Below are positions 35,442 to 44,059 of a DNA stretch of 57,982 nt, piece by piece (within the stretch, counting starts at the first letter, position 1; each line of letters begins with the position of its first letter). The stretch spans positions 1-57,982 of the forward strand of contig CAZZHQ010000004.1 of the NCBI GenBank assembly GCA_964654015.1. Direction: 5' to 3'. Both the position numbers and the translations under genes were made by a program. Below the pieces are notes generated by a model. That model did not search any database and was not told where the DNA came from. It saw only the letters and a list, made by a program, of their open reading frames with translations. This DNA comes from JAUUZT01 sp964654015 (lineage in GTDB: Bacteria; Chloroflexota; Dehalococcoidia; GIF9; AB-539-J10).

Positions 35442-36728
35442 TCAGTCAAGAATAGGTCTTACCATTATTGACTGGTCACGGTGTGGACCTACCGTTACAA
35501 AACTAACGTGGCAGTGGAGAAGTTCCTCAATTCTACCTATATAGCGTTGGGCTGCTGGCGGTAGTTGGTCAAATGTCTTAGCCTCCGCTGTTTGCTCTTC
35601 CCATCCATCCATTTCTTCATATACAGGTTGACTTTTTTCCAAGACGGCTATGCTACTGGGGAAATAATCCAGCACTTCGTTATCAACTTTATACCCGGTA
35701 CATATCTTGAGTGATGAGAAACCATCATATATATCAAGGTGAGTTAACGCTATGTCGCTAATACTATTTATCTGAACACTATATCGTCCGGCTACCGCAT
35801 CAAACCATCCACATCGCCGCGGCCTACCAGTAGTAGTACCAAATTCATGCGCCTTATCTCGTATAAACTCGCCTGTATCATTTATTAATTCGGTAGGCAT
35901 GGGACCATTTCCGACTCTGGTGCTGTATGCTTTAAACACACCAACAACACGGTTAAATTCTATTGGACCAATACCTGAACCCAACGAGCCTCCTCCTGCC
36001 AACGGAGAAGATGATGTTACATAAGGATAAGTACCGAAATCAGTATCAAGCATGGACCCCTGTGCTCCCTCAAGTAAAATAAATTTTCCTTCATCTACTG
36101 CTTTATGGATCATCGTTTCCGTATTTCTGATAATGGGACCTAACTGTTCCCCATAGAGACTATACTGCTTGATTACTTCTTCCAATACCAGGGGAGGCTG
36201 CTGATATATTTTAGTGAGTATGAGGTTCTTTAGTTCAAGGATAGGTTTCAACCGCCGTAGCAATATATCCTTATTCAGCAAATCTTCAGCACGGATTCCT
36301 ATCCTGGCAGTCTTATCAGTAAAAGCTGGTCCAATCCCCTTATGTGTGGTACCTAAAGCTCCTTGTCCTCGTCGCTCTTCTTCCAGTCCATCAAGAAGAA
36401 TATGATAGGGCATTATGATATGGGCACGATCGCTAATGAACAGACGGCTTGTATCTACACCATGACTATTCAGTTCACTTAATTCAGTAAGCAGGGCTTG
36501 GGGATTAACAACCATTCCATTGCTGATGATACAGGTTGCCCTGCGATTAAAAATGCCCGACGGCACGAGGTGCAATTTGAAAGTACCACAATCGTTTATT
36601 ACTGTATGCCCGGCGTTGTCACCCCCGGAAAAGCGTATCACCATATCAGCTTTCTCAGCCAAATAGTCAATTACCTTTCCCTTGCCTTCATCTCCCCACT
36701 GGCCTCCAACAAGAGCGAATACCGTCAT
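35442..36728 (-). CDS. purA: Adenylosuccinate synthetase
   Basis: 428 residues, full length; makes adenylosuccinate from IMP and aspartate with GTP. Marks: GGQWGDEGKGKVID at the N-terminus, FSGGDNAGHTV, TTHKGIGPAF and EGAQGSMLD. Its start overlaps the end of the phosphatidyltransferase gene by 4 bp, so the two are co-transcribed. Confidence 0.96.
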   Translation of the reverse strand: MTVFALVGGQWGDEGKGKVIDYLAEKADMVIRFSGGDNAGHTVINDCGTFKLHLVPSGIFNRRATCIISNGMVVNPQALLTELSELNSHGVDTSRLFISDRAHIIMPYHILLDGLEEERRGQGALGTTHKGIGPAFTDKTARIGIRAEDLLNKDILLRRLKPILELKNLILTKIYQQPPLVLEEVIKQYSLYGEQLGPIIRNTETMIHKAVDEGKFILLEGAQGSMLDTDFGTYPYVTSSSPLAGGGSLGSGIGPIEFNRVVGVFKAYSTRVGNGPMPTELINDTGEFIRDKAHEFGTTTGRPRRCGWFDAVAGRYSVQINSISDIALTHLDIYDGFSSLKICTGYKVDNEVLDYFPSSIAVLEKSQPVYEEMDGWEEQTAEAKTFDQLPPAAQRYIGRIEELLHCHVSFVTVGPHRDQSIMVRPILD

Positions 36729-37318
36729 TTAGTTACTCCTTTTTGTGTTTTTCTTAAGTAATGTAGTCTTTGAAATACGGTAACGTAAACAAAAACCGCT
36801 AAAATCCACAAGATGATGAGTACCTGATTTAATAATAGACCAATTGTTAGCACCACAATTCTTTCAGCCCTGGTAAACCATCCTACCTGACATTTCAGAC
36901 CCAGTCCTTCTGCTCTAGCCCTCACATAACTGACAAGGAAAGAGCCAACTACTACAAGAAAAATAAGAATGATTTCCAAGTTGCTTCCCGTGGACATGAA
37001 GTAGAACAGCAGGCCACAAGATATGGCTGCTTCGGAAATACGATCGACAGTAGAGTCCAGAATGGCTCCAAAAATTGTAGCCTGTTTATTCAAGTTGGCT
37101 AAAGCACCATCGAGAAGGTCAAAAAGCCCCGCGAATAAAACCACAAGCCCACCGATAAAAAAATGGCCGGTAGCTACTACATAGGCTGCTACAATACTCA
37201 CGGCTAAACCAATAAGAGTAAGGGCATTAGGTGTTATACCAATCCTACTTAGAATACCTATAAAAGGATTGGTAATTCGACACTCCATATTATCCCTAAT
37301 CTTTGTTAAATTTATCAT
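36725..37318 (-). CDS. CDP-alcohol phosphatidyltransferase (probable phosphatidylinositol-phosphate synthase)
   Basis: 197 residues with several membrane segments. The family motif is nearly intact at about 68-89: D-x2-D-G-x2-A-N-x8-G-x3-D-x3-D, with Asn in place of the usual Arg after the Ala. The gene next upstream makes inositol phosphate, so the alcohol acceptor is probably inositol 1-phosphate (inference), as in archaeal and actinobacterial pathways; a phosphatidylglycerophosphate synthase is the main alternative. ATG 37318 has no good ribosome site; ATG 37288 (weak AGGGA) is possible. Confidence 0.8.
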   Translation of the reverse strand: MINLTKIRDNMECRITNPFIGILSRIGITPNALTLIGLAVSIVAAYVVATGHFFIGGLVVLFAGLFDLLDGALANLNKQATIFGAILDSTVDRISEAAISCGLLFYFMSTGSNLEIILIFLVVVGSFLVSYVRARAEGLGLKCQVGWFTRAERIVVLTIGLLLNQVLIILWILAVFVYVTVFQRLHYLRKTQKGVTK

Positions 37319-37523
37319 TTAAACTTTTAGTTGAGCTGCCATTTCCTCTCAGTCAAACTAATATTCCCGCTGATTTACAATGGAATATCAATAACGGCCA
37401 AGTTAGCACTTCGTACTGGCGTAATAATAGCAATCACTGCCACCTACAGGTACACAAACCATCCTTTTTTCTTCCCTATGGCATTCTGTTTGGCTCGTAA
37501 AGCTATTGCAACAGCCTTAAATC

Positions 37524-38648
37524 TTACTCTTTGCTCTCGACAGTTCCTGACCCAGGTAAAGTAATCTGCCCTTCCTGTCCTTCCCCAGTAATAAAGTTTT
37601 CGGTTTTCACATGAGCTTCGCTGTCCGAATACTGAACTGGTGGAGATTTCATAAAGTATGATGAAGGTGCTACGATGGCCCCACACAGGCCTCGATCAAG
37701 CGCTAACTTACAGCATCTAATAGCATCAATAACGACACCAGCGGAGTTAGGACTATCCCATACCTCCATCTTTAACTCCAGGTTCAAGGGGACGTCACCA
37801 AAAGTTCGTCCCTCCATCTTTATGTAACAGAATTTGCGGTCCTCTAGCCATGGAACATAGTCGCTTGGGCCAACATGGATATTATCAGCACCCATGTCAT
37901 AATCTAACTGAGAGGTAACGGAGTTGGTTTTAGAAATCTTTTTTGATTCTAATCTATCTCTCTCCAGCATGTTATAGAAGTCTGTATTGCCCCCAAAGTT
38001 TAACTGATAGGTTCGTTCAAGCTTTACTCCTCGATCACGGAAAAGCCTGGTCAGTACTCGATGGGTTATGGTAGCTCCAACCTGTGACTTAATATCATCT
38101 CCGATAACGGGTAACCCGCACTCAGCAAAGCGCTTTTGCCAATAAGCCTCGCGGGCAGTGAAAACTGGTATACAATTGACAAAACCACAACCAGCAGTCA
38201 GTATTTGCTCTATATACCACTTCGTTGCTTCTTCACTACCTACAGGTAGATAATTTATCACGACGTCTGTTTTAGTTTCCTTGAGTATTTTTACTATATC
38301 CGAGGTTGGCCCTGGCGCCTTTGTGATAATCTGAGAGAGATACTTACCCAACCCGTCATGAGTCATCCCTCGTTCTACTTTCACTCCTGTTTTTGGCACA
38401 TCACAAAACTTGAAGGTGTTATTTGGAGTGGAGTAGATAGCTTTTGATAGGTCCTTGCCTACTTTATTTTTATCGATATCAAACGCAGCCACAAAATTTA
38501 TGTCGGATATATGATAGCCCCCGAGATTGACATGCATTAACCCAGGTACAAACTCTTCCTCGCTAGCTTTTTTGTAATATTCAACTCCCTGAACCAGAGA
38601 GGAGGCGCAATTGCCGACACCTATGATAGCCACATTAATAGTCCCCAT
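37524..38648 (-). CDS. Inositol-3-phosphate synthase
   Basis: 374 residues of the bacterial/archaeal-type myo-inositol-1-phosphate synthase. NAD motif VAIIGVGNCASSLVQG at the start, then VINYLPVGSEEATKWY, INCIPVF-like segment FVNCIPVFTA and LNFGGNTDFYNM with catalytic Lys in SKKISKTNSV. It turns glucose 6-phosphate into inositol 3-phosphate in the cytoplasm. A GGAGG site precedes the ATG. The 200 bp to the next gene downstream holds no gene. Confidence 0.93.
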   Translation of the reverse strand: MGTINVAIIGVGNCASSLVQGVEYYKKASEEEFVPGLMHVNLGGYHISDINFVAAFDIDKNKVGKDLSKAIYSTPNNTFKFCDVPKTGVKVERGMTHDGLGKYLSQIITKAPGPTSDIVKILKETKTDVVINYLPVGSEEATKWYIEQILTAGCGFVNCIPVFTAREAYWQKRFAECGLPVIGDDIKSQVGATITHRVLTRLFRDRGVKLERTYQLNFGGNTDFYNMLERDRLESKKISKTNSVTSQLDYDMGADNIHVGPSDYVPWLEDRKFCYIKMEGRTFGDVPLNLELKMEVWDSPNSAGVVIDAIRCCKLALDRGLCGAIVAPSSYFMKSPPVQYSDSEAHVKTENFITGEGQEGQITLPGSGTVESKE

Positions 38649-38759
38649 AACTTGTTTCCCTCCTTATTTATTACACATACATCCTATACTGAGTTTCTTA
38701 CTTATATCGAACATATATATTATGTACACATTTTAGGTATTGTTAATGCTAAAACATTC

Positions 38760-39128
38760 CTATTCAGCAGAAGTCATTTCGTCTCTATCACTACTTACTT
38801 GATCAAGCACTTTCAATACCTTCGCCCCCTGTTCAATTGAATCATCATAATAAAAGCTGAGATGAGGGATAATTCTCAATCTTATACTAGCTGATAATTT
38901 CCTGCGCAGATAATTAGAAGCAGTATTAAATCCTTCTATCACCTCTAATTTGCTACTTTCTTCGCCTAAAACACTGACGTAAACCTTGGCATTTCTCAAG
39001 TCATGAGAGGTTTCGACTCGTGTCAGCGAGATAATATTACCCAACCGGGGGTCATTAACCTCGCGCTCAAGCAATCTACTGATCTCACGCTTGAATACTT
39101 CGTTTAACCGATCAGTACGTCTAGACAT
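38760..39128 (-). CDS. rbfA: Ribosome-binding factor A
   Basis: 122 residues. RTDRLNEVFKREIS at the N-terminus, the acidic/KH-like core VNDPRLGNIISLTRVETS and a C-terminal PHLSFYYDDSIEQG are typical. It aids 16S rRNA maturation in the cold and in 30S assembly. Last gene of nusA-ylxR-infB-rbfA. Confidence 0.95.
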   Translation of the reverse strand: MSRRTDRLNEVFKREISRLLEREVNDPRLGNIISLTRVETSHDLRNAKVYVSVLGEESSKLEVIEGFNTASNYLRRKLSASIRLRIIPHLSFYYDDSIEQGAKVLKVLDQVSSDRDEMTSAE

Positions 39129-39186
39129 GTATATTTTTCAGTGGCAACCAAGAGTCCGTCATGAAGTACAAGATAAGGGGGATATT

Positions 39187-40977
39187 CTAGGTTACTCTTT
39201 CCTCCCTGTAGAATTCTATAATGTCGCCCACCTGTAAATCCGAAAATTGCTCTATCCCTATGCCACATTCAAAACCAGCAAGAACTTCACTAGCAGCATC
39301 CTTAAATCTCTTCAAGCTGGATACACTAGATTCAGCAACCTCCTTATTCTGCCGTAGTATCTTAACTTTGGCATTTCGCTTTGCTCTGCCTTCGCTGACA
39401 TATATTCCCGCTATCTTATTCTGCTTTCCCACTACATATACAACTCGCACTTCAGCTCGACCGTCAAATACATAAGCGTACGTCGGCTCCAACTTCCCCT
39501 TTATTGCCTTCCCCATTTCTTCTTCTAATCTATAAATAATATCGTAACTCTGAATATCAATTTTTTCCAGTTCCGCCAACTGTTGTGCCCCTATTGTAGG
39601 CTTTACATTAAATCCAATTACAATGCCATTCGATGCTGAAGCAAGCATTACGTCGTTTTCTGTAATGCTCCCACTTGCAGCATGTATCACATTGGCCTTT
39701 ACCTGCTCACTGCTCAATTGCTCAATGGTTTTTTTTATCGGTTCAATACTGCCATGAACATCAGTTCTCAGTACGATGTTCAGTTCTTTTATCTTCCCTT
39801 TACTTATCTGGCTGGAAATAGCACTTAAACTCGACAGTGAACGGGGAACCTGATTCAGCCGTTCACTGGTGACATTACGTGCTTCGCGTCCATCAGCTAC
39901 TACACTAAAGCTATCACCCGCCTTTGGTACACTATCCAGACCAAGGATTTCTACTGGAGTAGAAGGTTCGGCTATATTAACTGGATTTCCCTTATCATCG
40001 AACATGGCCCTGACCTTGCCCCAAGCGGTACCAGCCGCAACTATATCTCCCTGGCGTAAAATGCCACGCTGAACCAGCAGGGTAACCATGACTCCCTTAT
40101 TTCTATCGATCTTGGCTTCGATTACAACTCCTTCGGGGGAGCAATCAAGATCAGCTTTCAGCTCTGCTATATCTGCGGTCAGAAATACATTCTCTAACAG
40201 GTCTGATATTCCTGTCCCCTTTATTGCGGAGACTGGAACACAGATAACATCCCCTCCCCATTCTTCAATAACCAATTCTGCGTCGGCGAGTTGTTGTTTA
40301 ATACGATCGATGTTTACATTGGGCTTGTCTATTTTATTTATAGCGACCACTATTGGTACCTTGGCAGCCTTGGCATGGCCTATTGCTTCCAACGTTTGAG
40401 GCATGATGCCATCATCAGCAGCAACTACCAGTATTACAATATCTGTTGCTTGTGCACCACGAGCTCTCATAGCAGTAAATGCCTCGTGTCCAGGTGTGTC
40501 TAAAAAAGTAATCTTATTACCATTAATCGCCGTTTGGTATGCCCCGATATGTTGAGTAATAGCCCCTGCTTCTTGATCCGTCACATTAGTATGCCTGATA
40601 GCATCCAGTAGAGTTGTCTTCCCATGATCAACGTGCCCCATTATGGTGACCACTGGTGGACGAGCTTGTAATTTAGCTCCTGCATTCTCAGGAGAAGCAT
40701 CTACTGCCTGGTGTTCTTTTTCAGGTTGAGCTACATAGCCAAAATCCGCAGTAATCATGGCTGCAGTGTTAAAATCAATTGCTTGATTTATGCCTGCCAT
40801 GATTCCTCTTCGCATGAGTTGCTTGATTACTTTCACTGGCTCTGTTTTCAATAATGCAGCCAGTTGTTTGACAGTTATTGAAGTTGGAATTTCAATCTGA
40901 GGCAAGCCCGCTGGCTGTGTTTTGATTGTCTTCCTTTTCTTAAGCTTCGTTTCCTTTTCCAATCCTGTATTTCCCAA
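39187..40977 (-). CDS. infB: Translation initiation factor IF-2
   Basis: 596 residues, a short form lacking most of the long variable N-terminal region. GTPase motifs: GHVDHGKTTLLDAI, DTPGHEAFTAMRARG and AINKIDKP, then domains II-IV. The N-terminus begins with a basic segment and the IF2-N helix domain (ITVKQLAALLKTEP). The start is TTG at 40977, 2 bp from the ylxR stop. Confidence 0.95.
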   Translation of the reverse strand: MGNTGLEKETKLKKRKTIKTQPAGLPQIEIPTSITVKQLAALLKTEPVKVIKQLMRRGIMAGINQAIDFNTAAMITADFGYVAQPEKEHQAVDASPENAGAKLQARPPVVTIMGHVDHGKTTLLDAIRHTNVTDQEAGAITQHIGAYQTAINGNKITFLDTPGHEAFTAMRARGAQATDIVILVVAADDGIMPQTLEAIGHAKAAKVPIVVAINKIDKPNVNIDRIKQQLADAELVIEEWGGDVICVPVSAIKGTGISDLLENVFLTADIAELKADLDCSPEGVVIEAKIDRNKGVMVTLLVQRGILRQGDIVAAGTAWGKVRAMFDDKGNPVNIAEPSTPVEILGLDSVPKAGDSFSVVADGREARNVTSERLNQVPRSLSSLSAISSQISKGKIKELNIVLRTDVHGSIEPIKKTIEQLSSEQVKANVIHAASGSITENDVMLASASNGIVIGFNVKPTIGAQQLAELEKIDIQSYDIIYRLEEEMGKAIKGKLEPTYAYVFDGRAEVRVVYVVGKQNKIAGIYVSEGRAKRNAKVKILRQNKEVAESSVSSLKRFKDAASEVLAGFECGIGIEQFSDLQVGDIIEFYREERVT

Positions 40978-40979
40978 AA

Positions 40980-41264
40980 TTATTTTTCCCCCAGCAGCTT
41001 ATTGTAAAAGTCTATCAAAGCCTGACGATTATCGCTACTAAATTTCGTTCGCAGACTATACTCCAATCGATTTTGTCTTATCGCTATCTCCCAGCAATCT
41101 CTCAGGGGACAGAGATAAGCCCCTCTGCCAGGTATTCTTCCTGAAGTATCCACTATAACATTTCCATCATGGCTACGTACCAGGTGTATTAATTCTACTT
41201 TGTTTTTTCTCTGGCGACAGGCAACACAGGAACGTTTTGGTATATGTTTATCTTTTAAAGTCAT
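40980..41264 (-). CDS. ylxR: YlxR family RNA-binding protein
   Basis: 94 residues. RSCVACRQRKNK and the GRIPGRGAYLCP motif define this small family, found between nusA and infB in many bacteria; it has been reported to bind RNA or act as a nucleoid protein. Same place here. Confidence 0.93.
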   Translation of the reverse strand: MTLKDKHIPKRSCVACRQRKNKVELIHLVRSHDGNVIVDTSGRIPGRGAYLCPLRDCWEIAIRQNRLEYSLRTKFSSDNRQALIDFYNKLLGEK

Positions 41265-41269
41265 CCTTC

Positions 41270-42697
41270 TTAGTCCGCATAATCTTGCTTTTTCTTACGT
41301 CCCTTACTTTTAGCTTTACCTTTTGCGCCTGTTTTGTTTCTTGTTTTTTGCGCTTGCCCTCTATCTGGCATAATGTCCTCAGCAAAACGAAGCACAGGAG
41401 TTCCATCCATCTGTTGCACAGGAGATACCTCCGCCGGGCGGAACTCCTCCCTGGCAAGTAGTGTGTCTATATCCTCGCCTGTCTCTTCCTCTGCCTCTTC
41501 ACTGACAGTCTCTGTTTCCGGTACTTCAGTCTCACCTTTACTTAGTATTGCCAATTTTTCCAGAACTTCCGGCTGAATGTCAGTAACTGGCTCCTCTTCT
41601 TTCTGTTCTTCTCCCGTGGCCCTCAGATCTACAGCAGAATCGAGTGAAGTCGTCTTTTCCACTTCAGCAGCAGACACGCTCTTGATATCGATTCGCCACC
41701 CTGTCAACTTCGCCGCCAATCTGGCGTTTTGCCCTTCCTTGCCTATAGCCAGAGAAATTTGCCTGTCAGATACCACTACAGTAGCCGTGTTTTGCTCTTC
41801 ATTCAGTTCGATATTCGACACTTGTGCTGGACTGATAGCGTTGGCGATAAATATTTTAGGATCACTATGCCATTGAATTATGTCTATTTTTTCCCCATTC
41901 AATTCGCTAATAACGCTCTGTATCCTTATGCCTCTAGTTCCCAGGCAACATCCAACGGGATCTATCCCTTCCTGACGACTTACTACGGCAACTTTACTTC
42001 TGCGTCCAGCCTCGCGCGCTATGGCTTTTATCTCAACGACGTTACTAGTAATTTCAGGGATTTCCATTTCGAAAAGACGACGTAGCAAGTTAGGGTGTGA
42101 ACGAGACACTATTATCTGGGGACCTCTTACCCCTTGATGTATCTCCAGCAGGTAAAACTTAAATCGTTGTCCTGGTCGATAATGTTCGCTGGATACCTGC
42201 TCATTTACAGGAAGCATTGCCTCAGCCTTTCCCAAGCTGACGCTTATTTGTTTGGGATGAATGAAGCGAATCATTCCGCTAACGATTTCATTTTCCTTAG
42301 TGTTGTATTGTTCAAATATTACATGATGTTCTGCTTCGCGTAACCGTTGTAACACTATTTGTTTCGCCGTTTGTGCAGCTATACGGCCGGCGTTTTCCGG
42401 CGTAGATTCTATTGCCACTACATCACCAAGCTGATAGTTACCTCGTAGTCCTTGAGCTTCGGACAGTGAGATCTCCGTGAGGGGATTTGTAACTGATTCA
42501 ACTATGACTTTGTTAACATAAACACTGACCCCAACGCCAGTAGAATTAACCTTAACCGAGATATCCTGCTCAGGAGAGAAGAGTCCCTTCTTATAAGCAG
42601 ATGCCAACGCTGCCTCTAAGATAGTCAATATTACCTCTTTGGGCAGATTCCTCTCAGATGAGAGTTGTGTAATCGCCGCCATAAATTCTGATTTCAT
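41270..42697 (-). CDS. nusA: Transcription termination/antitermination factor NusA
   Basis: 475 residues from ATG 42697. NTD, then S1 (VVAIESTPENAGRIAAQTAKQ marks its edge), KH1 and KH2 (ISLAIGKEGQNARLAAKLTGW), followed by an acidic region and a very basic C-terminal end (KGKAKSKGRKKKQ). It slows RNA polymerase and helps hairpin termination. A TTG at 42715 is less likely, having no ribosome site. rimP, usually just upstream, is absent; dtd lies there in the opposite direction. Confidence 0.95.
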   Translation of the reverse strand: MKSEFMAAITQLSSERNLPKEVILTILEAALASAYKKGLFSPEQDISVKVNSTGVGVSVYVNKVIVESVTNPLTEISLSEAQGLRGNYQLGDVVAIESTPENAGRIAAQTAKQIVLQRLREAEHHVIFEQYNTKENEIVSGMIRFIHPKQISVSLGKAEAMLPVNEQVSSEHYRPGQRFKFYLLEIHQGVRGPQIIVSRSHPNLLRRLFEMEIPEITSNVVEIKAIAREAGRRSKVAVVSRQEGIDPVGCCLGTRGIRIQSVISELNGEKIDIIQWHSDPKIFIANAISPAQVSNIELNEEQNTATVVVSDRQISLAIGKEGQNARLAAKLTGWRIDIKSVSAAEVEKTTSLDSAVDLRATGEEQKEEEPVTDIQPEVLEKLAILSKGETEVPETETVSEEAEEETGEDIDTLLAREEFRPAEVSPVQQMDGTPVLRFAEDIMPDRGQAQKTRNKTGAKGKAKSKGRKKKQDYAD

Positions 42698-42720
42698 TTT
42701 ATCTCTATAAGACAATTAAA

Positions 42721-42740
42721 AAGTGGGCATTCACCCACTT
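42721..42740 (-). other. Hairpin in the nusA leader
   Basis: AAGTGGG and CCCACTT, 6-base loop, followed on the minus strand by TTTTT: looks like a small terminator. It begins about 2 nt after the predicted transcription start, which is too early for normal intrinsic termination, so a 5'-end stabilising stem is as likely. Confidence 0.65.
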
Positions 42741-42748
42741 AATCAGGT

Positions 42749-42754
42749 ATTATA
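42749..42754 (-). promoter_or_regulatory. Probable -10 box of nusA operon
   Basis: Perfect TATAAT on the minus strand, 52 bp before nusA. The -35 region (GTTAAA-like) is weak. Start point about 42742. Confidence 0.5.
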
Positions 42755-42800
42755 TTTCTTTCCGAGTTTAATTTAACATGACTGACATAAAAATGCAAAG

Positions 42801-43244
42801 ATGAAAGCACTGATTCAACGAGTTAACGGGGCATCTGTAAGCATAGATAACAAACTGGCAGGGCAAATTGGGCGTGGAATAGTGGTTTTTATCGGTGTCG
42901 AACGAGATGACTCAGATGAAGATGCTCGCTATCTGGCTTATAAGATAAAGGACCTACGTATTTTTCCTCGCGGACAGAGTGAATTTGATATATCTGTATC
43001 GGAAATTAACGGTGAGATCCTGGTCATAAGTCAGTTCACCCTTCTGGCTAATCTCAGAAAAGGGAGACGACCTAGCTTTGTTGATGCTGCACCACCTGAT
43101 AAAGCGCAGTTGTTATATGACTACTTTGTGAATCAAATTCGCTCCACTGGTCTTAAGACGGAAACGGGTATTTTCCAAGAACACATGTTGGTACATATCG
43201 ATAACGATGGCCCTTTTACATTGTGGATGGATAGCAGGAAGTAA
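42801..43244 (+). CDS. dtd: D-aminoacyl-tRNA deacylase
   Basis: 147 residues, usual length. MKALIQRVNGASVSI at the start, VISQFTLLANLRKGRRPSF with the catalytic SQFTL motif, and the C-terminal Gly-cisPro-like motif region NDGPFTLWMDS. It frees tRNA from wrongly attached D-amino acids. Confidence 0.95.
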   Translation: MKALIQRVNGASVSIDNKLAGQIGRGIVVFIGVERDDSDEDARYLAYKIKDLRIFPRGQSEFDISVSEINGEILVISQFTLLANLRKGRRPSFVDAAPPDKAQLLYDYFVNQIRSTGLKTETGIFQEHMLVHIDNDGPFTLWMDSRK

Positions 43245-43260
43245 CGAATAAAAACGAATC

Positions 43261-43282
43261 GTTGCACATGCAACTTGTTGCA
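43261..43282. promoter_or_regulatory. Probable Fur-family autoregulatory operator
   Basis: Three alternating hexamers, GTTGCA, TGCAAC and GTTGCA, each 2 bp apart, make two overlapping palindromes. The last overlaps the -35 of the promoter for the Fur-family gene that starts at 43317. Confidence 0.55.
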
Positions 43283-43306
43283 ATAAGGATCTCCGCCTGT
43301 TATACT
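43278..43306 (+). promoter_or_regulatory. Promoter of the Fur-family gene
   Basis: TTGCAA (43278-43283), 17 bp, TATACT (43301-43306). The start point near 43313 lies only about 4 nt before the ATG at 43317, so the mRNA may be nearly leaderless; no ribosome site is seen. Confidence 0.6.
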
Positions 43307-43316
43307 TCTGCCACAA

Positions 43317-43727
43317 ATGCTTTGTTATGAAATCTTGCAGGAGAAAGGCTATCGTCTGACCTCACAGCGCGTATTGGTCCTCAAGGCCATTTATCATGCT
43401 GAGAACCATATCAGTGCCGAGGAAATCTACGAGCAATTACACGAACGATTTCCTTATATCCACAAATCTACAATCTATCGTACCCTGGAATTACTGAGTA
43501 ACTTAAAACTGGTCACAGAAAGTAACCTTGGTGATGGATGCGTTCGCTATCATGCAGCTATAAAAGGACACCACCATCATTTAATTTGCAATCTCTGTGG
43601 AAAAACAATCAATTTGGAGGAAACAACCCTGAAGCCGTTGAAAGCTACCTTGCTCAGGGAATATGGATTTGAAGCGGATGTACGCCACATGGTCATTTCA
43701 GGAGTATGCAGTGATTGCCTGCGATAG
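43317..43727 (+). CDS. Fur-family metalloregulator (Zur/PerR-like)
   Basis: 136 residues. A winged helix (GYRLTSQRVLVLKAI, HISAEEIYEQL, STIYRTLELL) is followed by the metal domain: HHHHLICNLCGK with the first CxxC, and the second CxxC at the end (GVCSDC), which fits the structural Zn site. Placed ahead of a zinc-type ABC transporter, so a zinc-sensing Zur role is likely (inference); Fur or PerR cannot be excluded. Confidence 0.88.
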   Translation: MLCYEILQEKGYRLTSQRVLVLKAIYHAENHISAEEIYEQLHERFPYIHKSTIYRTLELLSNLKLVTESNLGDGCVRYHAAIKGHHHHLICNLCGKTINLEETTLKPLKATLLREYGFEADVRHMVISGVCSDCLR

Positions 43728-43980
43728 CTTTATTTTGCATTCGTTTATTGCATCCGATGACAAAGATGGTTGCCGTTCCAAAGATATGGATAATAAGTAA
43801 GTGATACGGATATGGAGATATTCAGAAGACCGGTACCAGAAACACATCATGCAAAATTGGGGTTTTGGTAAATACTTAGTGAATATCAACAGTGCAGTGC
43901 CTGGCCTATTACCGATTGATGCGAAAAAAGAGAGATATTGAAGCTGAAGGAGGGAAATAACAGAGAGGATGTGGCTTAGT

Positions 43981-43995
43981 TGATGTTAAATATCA
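43981..43995. promoter_or_regulatory. Fur-family 7-1-7 box upstream of the metal transporter
   Basis: TGATGTT-A-AATATCA: a 7-1-7 palindrome with one mismatch between arms, agreeing at 11 of 14 positions with the classic TGATAAT-N-ATTATCA. It lies 65 bp before the binding-protein gene. The rest of the 43728-44059 gap shows no gene I can support. Confidence 0.5.
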
Positions 43996-44059
43996 ATAAT
44001 AAGCCTAAGAAAACGAAACTGAAAGAAACATTGAACGTTACCTATAAGGAGAAATTATT

